Translations under genes and position numbers: made by a program
In this document: positions 17,201 through 26,346 of the stretch, one piece after another
How positions within the stretch are numbered: position 1 is the stretch's first letter
Layout of the letters: the number at the start of each line of letters is the position of its first letter
The notes under the pieces: generated by a model
Seen by the model: the letters and a program-made list of their open reading frames with translations, nothing else
Databases searched by the model: none
What the model was told of the DNA's origin: nothing
Assembly (NCBI RefSeq): GCF_030053895.1
Contig: NZ_CP125781.1
Coordinates: forward strand, 1,922,001 to 1,986,000
From: Trabulsiella odontotermitis
GTDB lineage: Bacteria; Pseudomonadota; Gammaproteobacteria; Enterobacterales; Enterobacteriaceae
Length of the DNA stretch: 64,000 nt
Direction of reading: 5' to 3'

Positions 17201-17683
17201 TTAATGGGCGCAGAAGAAAATAGGGCGTTTACCGACGGTAAATATGAACCCCCGATGACCCTGCGTCAGAATGGTATAGCTAATCGTTTTGTTCGGATAA
17301 ACGTAAAAATCCGGCAATACATTATTGAGCAGATCGTCCGAAATTGCCGCGTCGTTGGTCACTTTCGCCACCCGGTTGGAGTGAAAACGCAGGTTATCTT
17401 TATTTTCAGTCCAGGTATAGGCGACATCCTGGCGGATCACGCCAAGCGGTTTATCGTTCTGGTAGTAAGTGCCGCTGACCGCGACGACTCCGGTGCGTTT
17501 TTCCAGCGTGTACATAAAGTCGAGCGTCATATTCGCGCGCACATCTTTGTAATAAACCACGATCGATGCCGTGCATTTTTCAGGGTCGAGCAGGCGCTCG
17601 GCTCGCTGATGGTAGTAATATCCCGACATGCCGCCGAGCACGAAAAGCAGTCCACAGAGTGCGGCTGTTCTTTTCTTATTCAT
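17201..17683 (-). CDS. YqeJ-like small membrane/periplasmic partner of the YqeI-like regulator (copy A)
   Basis: This 160-residue protein (alternative start three bases earlier) has a short cytoplasmic N-terminus (MNKKR), one membrane helix (about 7-25) and a periplasmic domain of about 130 residues. Two cysteines bracket the domain: EKC near the helix and FFCAH at the extreme C-terminus, which could form a disulfide. The start overlaps the stop of the regulator gene by 8 nt (ATGAATAA), so translation is coupled. The layout resembles ToxS/PsaF-type partners that stabilise ToxR-like activators, and the sequence resembles E. coli YqeJ. A close paralogue lies at 32597-33079. The function is inferred from architecture. 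Confidence 0.75.
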   Translation of the reverse strand: MNKKRTAALCGLLFVLGGMSGYYYHQRAERLLDPEKCTASIVVYYKDVRANMTLDFMYTLEKRTGVVAVSGTYYQNDKPLGVIRQDVAYTWTENKDNLRFHSNRVAKVTNDAAISDDLLNNVLPDFYVYPNKTISYTILTQGHRGFIFTVGKRPIFFCAH

Positions 17684-18500
17684 CATTTAGCCCCCGGAAA
17701 TAGAGGGTAGTACACCCGGAATTCGATTTTCTCTCGTAAGGCCTGTGGCAAATCAGTGCCGACAGCGCAGGCGCGGTGCTGGAAGAGGAGAAATAGATCC
17801 ACGGATACTTTTTACAATCGACGCCTGTTTTCATTATCGCATTTTTGTATTTCTGGAAACTGTCGCTGCCATCGATATCATCGCTACGGGAAAAGAACTG
17901 ACAACCGTTCACCGTTTCATACAGTCGGTAGTTATCAAAGAAGTTCTTATCGTTTTTCAGATACCAGGGATACTGGAATATCAGCGCGCCGACGATAAAC
18001 GATAACACCATCAGCAACATGCGGAGGTTACGCGCGCGTTTGCTGTTACGTTTGCTGTCAGTGGTTTCTGATGCTGGCGGCGGTGTGACATCCAGTAAGG
18101 CATTATCGCCAGCCACTTCGACATCATCATTATTGGCGACCGCTTCTGTTTCGGCTATTTCCTCGACCTGTTCAACTTTAATGTTGCTCTCAATCTGAAA
18201 ACCTTTACGCGGAACGGTGGCAATCAACGTTCCTTCTGTTTCACCGACGGTGCGCAGCCCGCGGCGAACAATAGAGATATTTTGATACAGCGTATTGGCA
18301 GGCACCAGCATGCCATCATCTTCCCAGACCTTTTTAAAGAAATCCTGCTGCGGTACGACACCCGGTGCAGCTTCCAGTAAAAGGGTCAGACAGCGACTGG
18401 CAGGCGTGGTAAGTATTACGCTTAGTTCAGGATTAGTCACAGACGCCAGTCTGTTCTTTTCTGGCCTGAACTCAATGTTATTGTTAATAATCCATAACAT
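17676..18500 (-). CDS. YqeI/ToxR-like membrane-anchored winged-helix regulator (copy A)
   Basis: This 274-residue protein has an N-terminal OmpR/CadC-type winged helix (about 1-107; blocks LTTPASRCLTLLLEAAPGVV, VPANTLYQNISIVRRGLR, IATVPRKGFQIESNIKV). An acidic linker, one membrane helix (about 145-165) and a periplasmic domain of about 110 residues with four cysteines (GC, DC, IC, GC) follow. This is the ToxR/CadC/PsaE design, in which a membrane-bound factor activates transcription directly. It closely resembles E. coli YqeI, and even more the second copy at 33072-33908. No strong Shine-Dalgarno precedes the ATG. The nearest attractive target is the fimbrial operon beyond agp, but the target is not shown. 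Confidence 0.82.
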   Translation of the reverse strand: MLWIINNNIEFRPEKNRLASVTNPELSVILTTPASRCLTLLLEAAPGVVPQQDFFKKVWEDDGMLVPANTLYQNISIVRRGLRTVGETEGTLIATVPRKGFQIESNIKVEQVEEIAETEAVANNDDVEVAGDNALLDVTPPPASETTDSKRNSKRARNLRMLLMVLSFIVGALIFQYPWYLKNDKNFFDNYRLYETVNGCQFFSRSDDIDGSDSFQKYKNAIMKTGVDCKKYPWIYFSSSSTAPALSALICHRPYERKSNSGCTTLYFRGLNDE

Positions 18501-19018
18501 ACATCAGTCACCATGTATTTAAATGCAGCATATAAAGTTGTAACAGAAATGAAAGTTCAAGCTCATAGTTTGGCAAAAAAATGTGTACTTACAGCCGGGT
18601 ATAAGTATCGCACATTTTCACCTGGAACTCATTTTTAAAAATGCAAAAACCCCGGGTCAACTAAGGGTAACCGAAAAGGAAAAATACAGCTTTATAACAT
18701 CATGCTAAAAAGAATTAATGAGAGTTAACAGCTGGTTAGTCTATGGCAAGAATCTGTAACCTTTACAGGCATGGCGGGAGATAATTAAACCTTATTAATG
18801 AGTCATTCTGTCCGCCAAAACCGCGTTTCAGAGTTTATTATCGGTCTTGAGAGGGGATAACTTACACGATTAAGATTATTCCTAAAAAATAACAGGATTT
18901 GCGAGCGAGTTAACAAATCATTTATTTCCTGAGCGGACGTTATGGTGTGTTTTTCAATGGTCAAAGAGAGTGCAATGCGATGTTTGTTCTTTCGCTTTGC
19001 GAACTATCCCCCGGAAAA
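18501..19018. other. long AT-rich intergenic region between the YqeI-like gene and agp
   Basis: About 520 bp with no plausible gene. It must hold the promoter of the minus-strand regulator and the upstream control region of agp. I see AT-rich runs and no perfect hairpin, tRNA or repeat in it. Confidence 0.6.
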
Positions 19019-19053
19019 CCGTCATAAATCTGTCACACTTAACCCACTTATTA
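19019..19053 (+). promoter_or_regulatory. Pho-box-like site upstream of agp
   Basis: CCGTCATAAATCTGTCAC at 19019-19036 matches the PhoB consensus CTGTCATAAATCTGTCAC at 17 of 18 positions, with both CTGTCA half-sites in the right phase. A weak -10-like TTATTA lies 11 nt downstream (19048-19053), the spacing expected of Pho promoters. The predicted start would be only about 13 nt before the ATG, which is short. Confidence 0.5.
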
Positions 19054-19072
19054 CCACAGTGAGGATGTTGGG

Positions 19073-20314
19073 ATGAAAAAGGCGATACTAGCCAGTGCTG
19101 TTGTCGGCGCGATGTTAATGACCGCAAGTGTCCAGGCGCAAAGCGAAAGTGACGGATACAAACTGCAACAGGTGCTGATCATGAGCCGCCATAACCTGCG
19201 CGCACCGCTGGCAAATAACGGTAGCGTGCTGGAACAGTCAACGCCGGATAAATGGCCGCAATGGGATGTGCCGGGCGGGCAGTTAACCACCAAAGGCGGC
19301 GTGCTTGAAGTCTATATGGGGCATTATATGCGCGAATGGCTGGCGCAGCAGGCGATGGTGACTACCGGCGAATGCCCGGCACCGCAAACTGTATATGCCT
19401 ATGCGAACAGTCTGCAGCGCACGGTTGCCACCGCGCAGTTCTTTATTTCCGGCGCGTTCCCGGGGTGTGACATACCGGTTCATCATCAGGAAAAAATGGG
19501 TACCATGGACCCGACCTTCAACCCGGTGATTACCGATGACTCGCCGGAATTTAAGGCGAAAGCGTTAAAAGCGATGGAAACCGAGCGCCAGAAAATGCAG
19601 CTCAATGACAGCTATCAACTGCTGGCGCAGATCGCCGATTATCAGGATTCCCCTTCCTGCAAGGAAAAAAAGGTCTGTTCACTGATTGATGCGAAAGATA
19701 CGTTCAGCGCGAATTATGAAAAAGAGCCCGGTGTTGATGGTCCGCTGAAAGTGGGCAACTCATTAGTGGATGCCTTCACGCTGCAATACTATGAAGGTTT
19801 CCCGCTGGATCAGGTCGCCTGGGGTAAAATCAAAACCGACCAACAGTGGCGTGTATTGTCGAAGCTGAAAAATGGCTATCAGGATAGCCTCTTCACTTCG
19901 CCGGAAGTGGCGCGTAACGTCTCGGCGCCGCTGGTGAAATACATTGATAAAGTGCTGGTGAGCGATGCGACGAACGCGCCGAAAATCACCATGCTGGCAG
20001 GGCACGACTCCAATATTGCCTCGCTCATCCGCGCGCTGGATTTCAAACCCTATCAGTTGCCGAACCAGTATGAGCGTACGCCCATCGGCGGGAAAATTGT
20101 TTTCCAGCGCTGGCACGACGATAAAGCCAACCGCGACCTGATGAAAATTGAATATGTTTATCAGAGTACCGAACAACTGCGCAATGCCGAGCCATTAACA
20201 CTGCAAAACCCGCCACAGCGAGTTATTCTGGCGCTGAATGGTTGCCCGGTTGATGCCAAAGGCTTCTGCCCGATGGATAAATTCAAAGAAGTGATGTCTC
20301 AGGCTGTTAAATAA
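19073..20314 (+). CDS. agp: periplasmic glucose-1-phosphatase / acid phosphatase Agp
   Basis: Agp is a histidine acid phosphatase of the periplasm that releases glucose and phosphate from glucose-1-phosphate, and also has inositol-phosphatase activity. The 413-residue precursor (same length as E. coli) has a signal peptide cleaved after about residue 22 (VQA). The catalytic RHNLRAP motif has nucleophile His40, and the proton-donor motif GHDSN has His311-Asp312. Several conserved cysteines suit a disulfide-containing periplasmic enzyme. It is monocistronic, with a Pho-box-like site before it and a terminator after it. Confidence 0.96.
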   Translation: MKKAILASAVVGAMLMTASVQAQSESDGYKLQQVLIMSRHNLRAPLANNGSVLEQSTPDKWPQWDVPGGQLTTKGGVLEVYMGHYMREWLAQQAMVTTGECPAPQTVYAYANSLQRTVATAQFFISGAFPGCDIPVHHQEKMGTMDPTFNPVITDDSPEFKAKALKAMETERQKMQLNDSYQLLAQIADYQDSPSCKEKKVCSLIDAKDTFSANYEKEPGVDGPLKVGNSLVDAFTLQYYEGFPLDQVAWGKIKTDQQWRVLSKLKNGYQDSLFTSPEVARNVSAPLVKYIDKVLVSDATNAPKITMLAGHDSNIASLIRALDFKPYQLPNQYERTPIGGKIVFQRWHDDKANRDLMKIEYVYQSTEQLRNAEPLTLQNPPQRVILALNGCPVDAKGFCPMDKFKEVMSQAVK

Positions 20315-20320
20315 CGATTT

Positions 20321-20350
20321 AGCCCCTCTAAGATTGAGGGGCTTTTATTT
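20321..20350 (+). terminator. rho-independent terminator of agp
   Basis: AGCCCCTC (20321-20328) pairs with GAGGGGCT (20336-20343), followed by TTTATTTT. Confidence 0.88.
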
Positions 20351-20574
20351 TGTGTTTATTATTTCCACCCTAAAATACTGCATCAATATATTTCCCCTTT
20401 ATTTTCCCTTCGAAATCCATGTTAGTTTTACTTAATGGTAAATTAAGAAAGACGAAATCCACAGCCCGCAAAACGCAGTAATCTATATCCCGACTTTAAA
20501 TATTCACTCCTGCAATAAAATTTTCTGGATGAATGTGAGTCGGGGTTTGTTTTCATATGCAAAAAGGAACTTGT

Positions 20575-21198
20575 ATGTCTCTAATCACTAAAGTAACAAA
20601 GGTTTCCCTTCTGGCGCTGTGCATGGCGGCGGCTGGGGCGCAAGCAGCTGACGACGGTGTCGTGAACGATGACGGCGGCGTTACGCTTTTGGGTCACGTC
20701 TATGCCGGCACCTGTACTGTCACGACTGACGGCCAGAGCTCTACCGATACCATCCGTCCGGAAGTCACTATGCCGAGCGTGCTGGTGGCGGATACCTCCA
20801 GTGCCAGTGTGGGTGACCTGGTGGGTGACGGCTACACGCCATTTAAAATTGAAATTTCTAACTGCGCCAGCGACACGGCACCGAGGGCAATTCAGTTTAA
20901 CAAAGGCGTTTATGGTTCAGACGCCGCAGACGTCAGCAGCTATAAAAATGCTTACATCGGCAAGGGCGGTACACCGGTCGCGACAGGGGTTAACGCCGCT
21001 ATCGTATCACTGGATGCACCGACTGCCGCAGTGGCGTTTAATACAGAAATTCCACTGGTTGAAACCTCAGATAGCGCGACGACAGGAGCAGATTATGTCG
21101 GTAGCGTGACGATGGGGGCGCAATTCATTAAAACGGCGGCAACGGTCACTTCGGGTGCGTTCCAGTCCATCGCGACCTTTGACATTGTCTATCAGTAA
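20575..21198 (+). CDS. major fimbrial subunit (chaperone-usher pilin)
   Basis: This 207-residue pilin precursor is the likely main shaft subunit. It has a signal peptide (cleaved near AQA, residue 23), an Ig-like pilin fold with one disulfide (GTCTVTT and the later SNCASD), and the C-terminal beta-strand pattern ending in IVYQ that is used for donor-strand exchange. The ATG at 20575 is preferred over 20557 because AAGGAA lies just before it. It opens an eight-gene co-directional fimbrial operon. The leader contains CCCGACT (20489-20495) complementary to AGTCGGG (20538-20544). There are no invertible repeats or recombinase gene of the fim type. I do not assign a named fimbrial type. Confidence 0.85.
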   Translation: MSLITKVTKVSLLALCMAAAGAQAADDGVVNDDGGVTLLGHVYAGTCTVTTDGQSSTDTIRPEVTMPSVLVADTSSASVGDLVGDGYTPFKIEISNCASDTAPRAIQFNKGVYGSDAADVSSYKNAYIGKGGTPVATGVNAAIVSLDAPTAAVAFNTEIPLVETSDSATTGADYVGSVTMGAQFIKTAATVTSGAFQSIATFDIVYQ

Positions 21199-21259
21199 TT
21201 GATGACCTGCCCAAAGCAGTGCCTTTTCGGACTGCGGCGGGCATTATATCGAGTCTATT

Positions 21260-21988
21260 ATGAAAAAAGTTATTCTTGCTGGCATCATTGCTGGCCTGTG
21301 TACTGCTGTTCTCAGCCAGCCAGCAATGGCCGATCTGGTTCTGTCCGGCACACGCGTGATATATCCCGCGGACAAAAAAGATGTCACTATTCAAATGACC
21401 AATAAAGGCAAACGGCCTTTATTAGCCCAGTCATGGATTGATGCCGGTGATCCTTCCGCGCGTCCTGAATCCGTCGACGTTCCCTTTTTTTTAACACCGC
21501 CAGTGTCGCGTATCGATCCTGAAAAAGGGCAAACACTGCGGCTGGTTTATAACCAGCCAACATTACCGAAAGATCGCGAAAGTCTTTATTGGCTCAATGT
21601 TCTGGAAATTCCGTCAAAAGCGAAAGCCGGCGAAAAAAAGACTGATAATAATACGCTGCAACTGGCTTTCCGTACGCGCATAAAAATATTTTTCCGCCCG
21701 GGAAATTTAAAACCGTTGCCGAATGAAGCGGCGGCAAAAGTGGTCTGGCAGAAAAGCGGCGATAACAAAATTACCGCCGATAACCCGACCCCGTATTACA
21801 TCTCCTATTCGAATATCGATCTGGTTTCCGGCAGTCGCACGCTCGATATGGGCGACACCATGCTGGCCCCGTTCAGCAAAGCGGATCTCACCGCGAAGCA
21901 ATCCATCACTGGCGCAGGCTGGAAAGTGAAATACACCTCGATTAACGATTACGGCGGTGCCGATCTGGCAGAAACGCCGCTCAAGTAA
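21260..21988 (+). CDS. periplasmic fimbrial chaperone
   Basis: This PapD/FimC-type chaperone has 242 residues and completes pilin folds by donating its G1 strand. A signal peptide (cleaved near AMA, residue 22) is followed by the N-terminal Ig domain with LVLSGTRVIYPADKKDVTIQ, the subunit-binding block KGQTLRLVYNQPTLPKDRESLYWLNVLEIP, and a second domain after about residue 140. The conserved Arg near the N-terminus and the Lys in the FG region, which bind the pilin carboxylate, are consistent with the family. It lies 61 nt after the major pilin and 25 nt before the usher. Confidence 0.93.
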   Translation: MKKVILAGIIAGLCTAVLSQPAMADLVLSGTRVIYPADKKDVTIQMTNKGKRPLLAQSWIDAGDPSARPESVDVPFFLTPPVSRIDPEKGQTLRLVYNQPTLPKDRESLYWLNVLEIPSKAKAGEKKTDNNTLQLAFRTRIKIFFRPGNLKPLPNEAAAKVVWQKSGDNKITADNPTPYYISYSNIDLVSGSRTLDMGDTMLAPFSKADLTAKQSITGAGWKVKYTSINDYGGADLAETPLK

Positions 21989-22013
21989 TCGAGTCAGCGA
22001 GTAAGAGAAAAGC

Positions 22014-24593
22014 ATGAAGCCACTGAAACTATCACTCATAACGTTATCCATCCTGGCCGCCATTGCGCAAGCCAGTGCGGCCGATGCCGTGGCGAACGTG
22101 AGCAGTGCTGTGACGCAACCCGTTGAAGAAACAGCGACATCCTCATCAGAAGATGAGGTTGAGTTTGATGGCGGTTTTATCAGCGGTTATGGCATCGACG
22201 TCAAAAAGTTCAGTAAAGGCAACCCGGTGATCCCCGGCGAATATCAGGTGCGTTTTCTTACCAACACGCTAGATAAAGGCCAGCTCACCGTTAATTTTAC
22301 TGATAGTGACAAAGACGGCGTTGGTGAACCCTGTTTTACCCGCGGGCTGCTGAAAAGCGCAGGGATAAAACTCCCGGATTCGGTAAAAGACCAGCCGGAA
22401 GATACCTGCCTTGTGCTGCGTGACTATATTCCCACTGCCAGCTGGCAGATGGATGTGAACTCGCAGACCTTCACGCTGAACGTGCCGCAGGCTGACACCT
22501 TTATCAATGATGACGGCACTGTTGACCCCGAATTATGGCAAAACGGCATTAACGCGCTGTTATTGCAGTACAACCTTAACGGCTACTCGTCGCGCACCAA
22601 CGATCAGACCACGCGTAATCTGAGCGGCAACTTTAGCGGCGGCATCAACCTTGGCGCGTGGCGCTTACGCTCCAGCGCTTATGCCACCTGGAATGAAGAC
22701 GCAGGTTATGCGTTTGATACCGGCGATTACTACCTTGAACGCGATGTCGCTTTTTTGCGCGGGCAAGTTCGCCTCGGTAGTGCCTACAGTGACGGCCAGT
22801 TGTTTGATTCCTTCAGGGTGAAAGGCGTTACGCTGAAAAGCGACGACCGTATGCTGCCATTCTCAAAGCAGGGCTTTTTCCCGGTGATCCGCGGTGTGGC
22901 AGAGACCAACGCCAAAGTGGTCATTAAGCAAGATAACTACGTCATTTATGAAACTACCGTGCCACCAGGCGCGTTTGAGTTCGCCAACATTCGCTCCGGT
23001 AACGTCGGTACCGATATTGACGTGGAAGTCACCGAGGCTGACGGTCGGGTAAAAACCTTCACCGTACCGTATTCCACGTCCAGCCAGATGCTGCGCCCCG
23101 GCGTCAGCCGCTACAACCTCACGGTGGGTGAATATGACGGCGGTACTAACTACAGCGATAAACCTGTCGTGGCGCAGGGCACCTGGCAACAGGGGCTCAG
23201 CAACGCCATTACCGCTTATGCGGGTTTACAGGGCACCGAAAACTACTGGGCGGGCGTGGTTGGTGGCACGCTGAACACCGCAGTGGGGGCGTTCTCTTTT
23301 GACGTCACCAACTCCACGACGCAGATCCCGGACGGCAAAAGCTACGTCGGCCAGAGCTACAAGCTCAGCTACGACCAGTATTTCGACACCACCAAAACCA
23401 ACTTTCAACTGGCGGCGTATCGCTATTCCACCAGTGGCTACTTCAGCCTGTCGGATGCGATGGATTACATCTACGACAATGACATGAATGATCTTTCTGA
23501 CCTCAGTCGCTCGCGCAACAAATTCCAGCTTAGTGTCAGCCAGACACTCGCCGAAGGTTGGGGTTCGCTCTATGCCAACGCCAGCATTGAAGATTACTGG
23601 GACTCTGACGAAGGCAAAAATACCCAGTACCAGTTTGGTTACAACAATAACTGGGGTCGCGTCTCGTACAGCCTGTCGGTCTCGAAATACAAAAACGGTT
23701 CCGATGGCAATGATGAGACCCAGTATTTCCTCAACGTCTCCGTGCCGCTGAGTTGGGGATCGGACGGTGACAGCCGCCCGTATTTCGACACCCTGAATAT
23801 GAGCTATTCCACCAGCGATAAACACGATGCCACCACCAGCATCGGGGCCAGCGGTTACGATCCCGAAAATGAATTCAACTATGGCATCAATGCCAACTAC
23901 AACCATTCCGGACAACCGGGGCAAAAAGACAACTCGGCCATCAGCGGCAATGCCTCCATCTCAACGCGCGCTGCCCGTTTCGGCGGCACGGTGACCCGCA
24001 GCAACGAAGGCGACCAACAGCTCTCCTTAAGCGCCAACGGAGGCGTGATTGGCCACTCTGGTGGCATCACTTTCTCACCGGACATCAACCTCAACGGCCC
24101 GATGGCGCTGATTGAAGCGAAAGGCGCCGAGGGAAGCAAAGTGCAGAACGGCAGCGCACGCGTTGACAGCAACGGTTACGCCCTCGCCACCAGCCTGTCG
24201 CCGTATATCGAAAACAAAGTCGGTCTTGATATCAGCACGCTCGAAACCGATACCGAGCTGAAAAACACCATCAGTACCGTGATCCCCCATGATGGCTCTG
24301 TGGTGCGCGTCAAATTTGATACCGACGCTCGCCGCTTCGTGTTGTTTGTGGCTCATCGTTCGCAAGGCTTGATCCCGCTTGGTGCGGATATCTACAACGC
24401 CGCCGGAGAGCATATCGGTTACGCCGGGCAGGGCGGCAAACTGATGACCCGTGGCGCGGGGCCAGAGGAAGAAATTACCGTCAAATGGGGAGAGGGTAAC
24501 GACATGCAGTGTCGCTTCCGCACGCCGTCAACACTGAGCGATGCAGACGATGCACAGGGAACTACCACCGTGGAGGGAATGTTATGTCGTTAA
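22014..24593 (+). CDS. outer-membrane fimbrial usher
   Basis: This 859-residue FimD/PapC-type usher is the outer-membrane pore through which subunits are assembled and exported. It has a signal peptide (about 1-24), then an N-terminal domain that recruits chaperone-subunit complexes (FDGGFISGYGIDVKKFSKGN, then a Cys pair CFTRG...DTCLVLRDY). The 24-strand barrel carries a plug with the family block QGFFPVIRGVAETNAKVVIKQ written across about residues 285-305, and ends in C-terminal domains with the QCRF...MLCR cysteines. The length is typical. The last 10 nt overlap the next pilin gene. Confidence 0.94.
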   Translation: MKPLKLSLITLSILAAIAQASAADAVANVSSAVTQPVEETATSSSEDEVEFDGGFISGYGIDVKKFSKGNPVIPGEYQVRFLTNTLDKGQLTVNFTDSDKDGVGEPCFTRGLLKSAGIKLPDSVKDQPEDTCLVLRDYIPTASWQMDVNSQTFTLNVPQADTFINDDGTVDPELWQNGINALLLQYNLNGYSSRTNDQTTRNLSGNFSGGINLGAWRLRSSAYATWNEDAGYAFDTGDYYLERDVAFLRGQVRLGSAYSDGQLFDSFRVKGVTLKSDDRMLPFSKQGFFPVIRGVAETNAKVVIKQDNYVIYETTVPPGAFEFANIRSGNVGTDIDVEVTEADGRVKTFTVPYSTSSQMLRPGVSRYNLTVGEYDGGTNYSDKPVVAQGTWQQGLSNAITAYAGLQGTENYWAGVVGGTLNTAVGAFSFDVTNSTTQIPDGKSYVGQSYKLSYDQYFDTTKTNFQLAAYRYSTSGYFSLSDAMDYIYDNDMNDLSDLSRSRNKFQLSVSQTLAEGWGSLYANASIEDYWDSDEGKNTQYQFGYNNNWGRVSYSLSVSKYKNGSDGNDETQYFLNVSVPLSWGSDGDSRPYFDTLNMSYSTSDKHDATTSIGASGYDPENEFNYGINANYNHSGQPGQKDNSAISGNASISTRAARFGGTVTRSNEGDQQLSLSANGGVIGHSGGITFSPDINLNGPMALIEAKGAEGSKVQNGSARVDSNGYALATSLSPYIENKVGLDISTLETDTELKNTISTVIPHDGSVVRVKFDTDARRFVLFVAHRSQGLIPLGADIYNAAGEHIGYAGQGGKLMTRGAGPEEEITVKWGEGNDMQCRFRTPSTLSDADDAQGTTTVEGMLCR

Positions 24594-25147
24594 GAACATG
24601 GGCGCTAAGTCTGGCGCTGGCAGGGCTGGTTTCACCGGTGGCGATGGCTGATTCGCTGAATATGGACTTCAAAGCGAAAATTCTGGCGGAAACCTGCACC
24701 TTCGCTGCGACCAGTCAGAGTTTTGACTTCGGCAGCAATATTTTTCCGCAAAACATACTCAATAAAAACGTCACGGCCACGCATGAAATCAGCGTCAGTT
24801 CCTGCACCGCTGCACCGCAAAACATCAAGTTCTATCTCACCCCGGTGTCGGGCAGCAATACGGCGACAGACGTCGACAACCATACAGTACTCTCCACCAA
24901 AGAGAGTAACGCCGGGTTTGGCATTCTGGTTCAGTTGGTGGTGACCGATGGCGCCGGGACAGCGTCCAGCCTGACGCCATTGCCTTTCAGCATTGATAAC
25001 GCGCTTGATTTCAGTAAACGCAATATGAGCGGCGGCAAAATTCGTCTCGATGCCACGCTGATGCCGCTGAAAGACAGCAACTATGGCGCGGCGCTTCGCA
25101 CTGGTGCGTTCACGGCTGCCGCTACGCTCAACATTGTTTATTACTGA
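24584..25147 (+). CDS. minor fimbrial subunit 1
   Basis: This 187-residue pilin-fold protein has a signal peptide (cleaved near AMA, residue 22), a disulfide pair (ETCTFAA and SSCTAA) and a C-terminal strand ending in LNIVYY. GGAGGGAATGTT precedes the ATG at 24584, which overlaps the usher end by 10 nt; the longer frame starting at 24509 would lie inside the usher gene and is rejected. It is probably an adaptor or tip subunit; its place in the fibre is not shown. Confidence 0.83.
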   Translation: MSLRTWALSLALAGLVSPVAMADSLNMDFKAKILAETCTFAATSQSFDFGSNIFPQNILNKNVTATHEISVSSCTAAPQNIKFYLTPVSGSNTATDVDNHTVLSTKESNAGFGILVQLVVTDGAGTASSLTPLPFSIDNALDFSKRNMSGGKIRLDATLMPLKDSNYGAALRTGAFTAAATLNIVYY

Positions 25148-25158
25148 GGAATGACACG

Positions 25159-25722
25159 ATGACAACGCGATGGCTTCCTCTTTTATCGTACCTGCTGGCA
25201 CTGCCGGCGATGGCAGATGAGTCAGGCAACCAGGTGCAGCTTTCTTTTAGCGGCCAGGTTGCCATTCCAACCTGCAAGCTGGTGATCCCGGAAAAATATC
25301 TCGAACTGCCGGGCGCGCTGGTGAGTGATTTTTCACCACTGGCGGCGGGTGATACCTATGGCGAAAAAGCATTCACCGTCAGCGTTGCTGAATGCACGGG
25401 CGGCAGGGATCAGGTGAGCGATGTATTACTGACTTTCGCGGCGAAAAATGGCGATACCGACGCCCGCTTCGCCGCCTTTAACAACCAGGTCGAAGACAAA
25501 GGCGACCCGTCGGCAACGGGCATTGCCGTGGTGATTCAGGATGCCCGTGACGACAGCAGCGTACTGGGGAGTGACGGTAATCCCCGTTATCTCATTTACC
25601 CGACGGCGGAATACCCGGTCGGCAGCGACTATCACTTCACCGCCCGCTATATCAAAACGGCGGATAACGTCCGGTCAGGCTTTTTTTACGCCGACGTGAT
25701 CATTACAGCAACTTATGGATAA
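25159..25722 (+). CDS. minor fimbrial subunit 2
   Basis: This 187-residue pilin-like protein has a short signal peptide (cleaved near AMA, residue 19). The N-terminal strand LSFSGQVAIPTCKLVIP carries the first disulfide cysteine and AECTGG the second, and the C-terminus ends IITATYG. It follows subunit 1 by 11 nt, behind GAGGAATGACACG. It is divergent from the other pilins of the operon, as expected for a specialised adaptor. Confidence 0.8.
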   Translation: MTTRWLPLLSYLLALPAMADESGNQVQLSFSGQVAIPTCKLVIPEKYLELPGALVSDFSPLAAGDTYGEKAFTVSVAECTGGRDQVSDVLLTFAAKNGDTDARFAAFNNQVEDKGDPSATGIAVVIQDARDDSSVLGSDGNPRYLIYPTAEYPVGSDYHFTARYIKTADNVRSGFFYADVIITATYG

Positions 25723-25737
25723 CACAGGGAAACAGTT

Positions 25738-26334
25738 ATGAAAAAAACTCTGTTTACAGTAGCGATGCTGGCATCGCTGAGCATCACCCCTCATGCACAG
25801 GCGGCGAGTGAAGCCCTGACTTTAACGGTGAATGCCACCATTCAGCCGGGTACCTGTTATTTCGACAGCACTGCGCTGACGTTTGATTTCGGCACGGTTT
25901 ACCCTGCCGATATTATGGCATCCGACAGCACCTTGCGCCCGTATGCGGATAACACGGTGACTGCGGTGGCGGATACGAAATCTTCCAGTAAGGCTGACCG
26001 ACATACCGCCTGCGACCAGGCTTCAACCGCGATGAATTTTAATATCGACGCTAAAGGGCATTCTGCGATGGGCGTCGATGGTAATAACATTATTACGCTA
26101 CTCAGCGATAGCACGAAAACCGGCTCCGTGGCGGCGGGGTTTGGCATTGCGGTTTACCAGCTCGACAGCAATAACGTGGAAACCCCCATCAGCCTCAGTA
26201 ATAACACCAATGTCGGTAACCCAGGTAACTTTACCCTGCGGGCCAGACTGCTGCCGTTACAGAACTCGACACCAGCAGATATTACCAGCGGTTACATTAA
26301 CGCCCAGGCAACGCTGAATATCAGCTATCAGTAA
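25738..26334 (+). CDS. minor fimbrial subunit 3
   Basis: This 198-residue precursor has a clear signal peptide (cleaved near AQA, about residue 22). It has the pilin block ATIQPGTCYFDSTALTFDFG, a second cysteine in HTACDQAS, and a C-terminal ATLNISYQ strand. It starts 15 nt after subunit 2. It shares the fold and terminal strand of the major pilin, but its central loop sequence is unlike that of its neighbours. Confidence 0.8.
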   Translation: MKKTLFTVAMLASLSITPHAQAASEALTLTVNATIQPGTCYFDSTALTFDFGTVYPADIMASDSTLRPYADNTVTAVADTKSSSKADRHTACDQASTAMNFNIDAKGHSAMGVDGNNIITLLSDSTKTGSVAAGFGIAVYQLDSNNVETPISLSNNTNVGNPGNFTLRARLLPLQNSTPADITSGYINAQATLNISYQ

Positions 26335-26346
26335 AGGATGACAAAA

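Noticed and set aside
20480..20560. CCCGACT/AGTCGGG repeats before the major pilin as a phase-variation switch
   Set aside because: Only 7 bp, and there is no recombinase gene near; more likely a leader RNA stem or chance.
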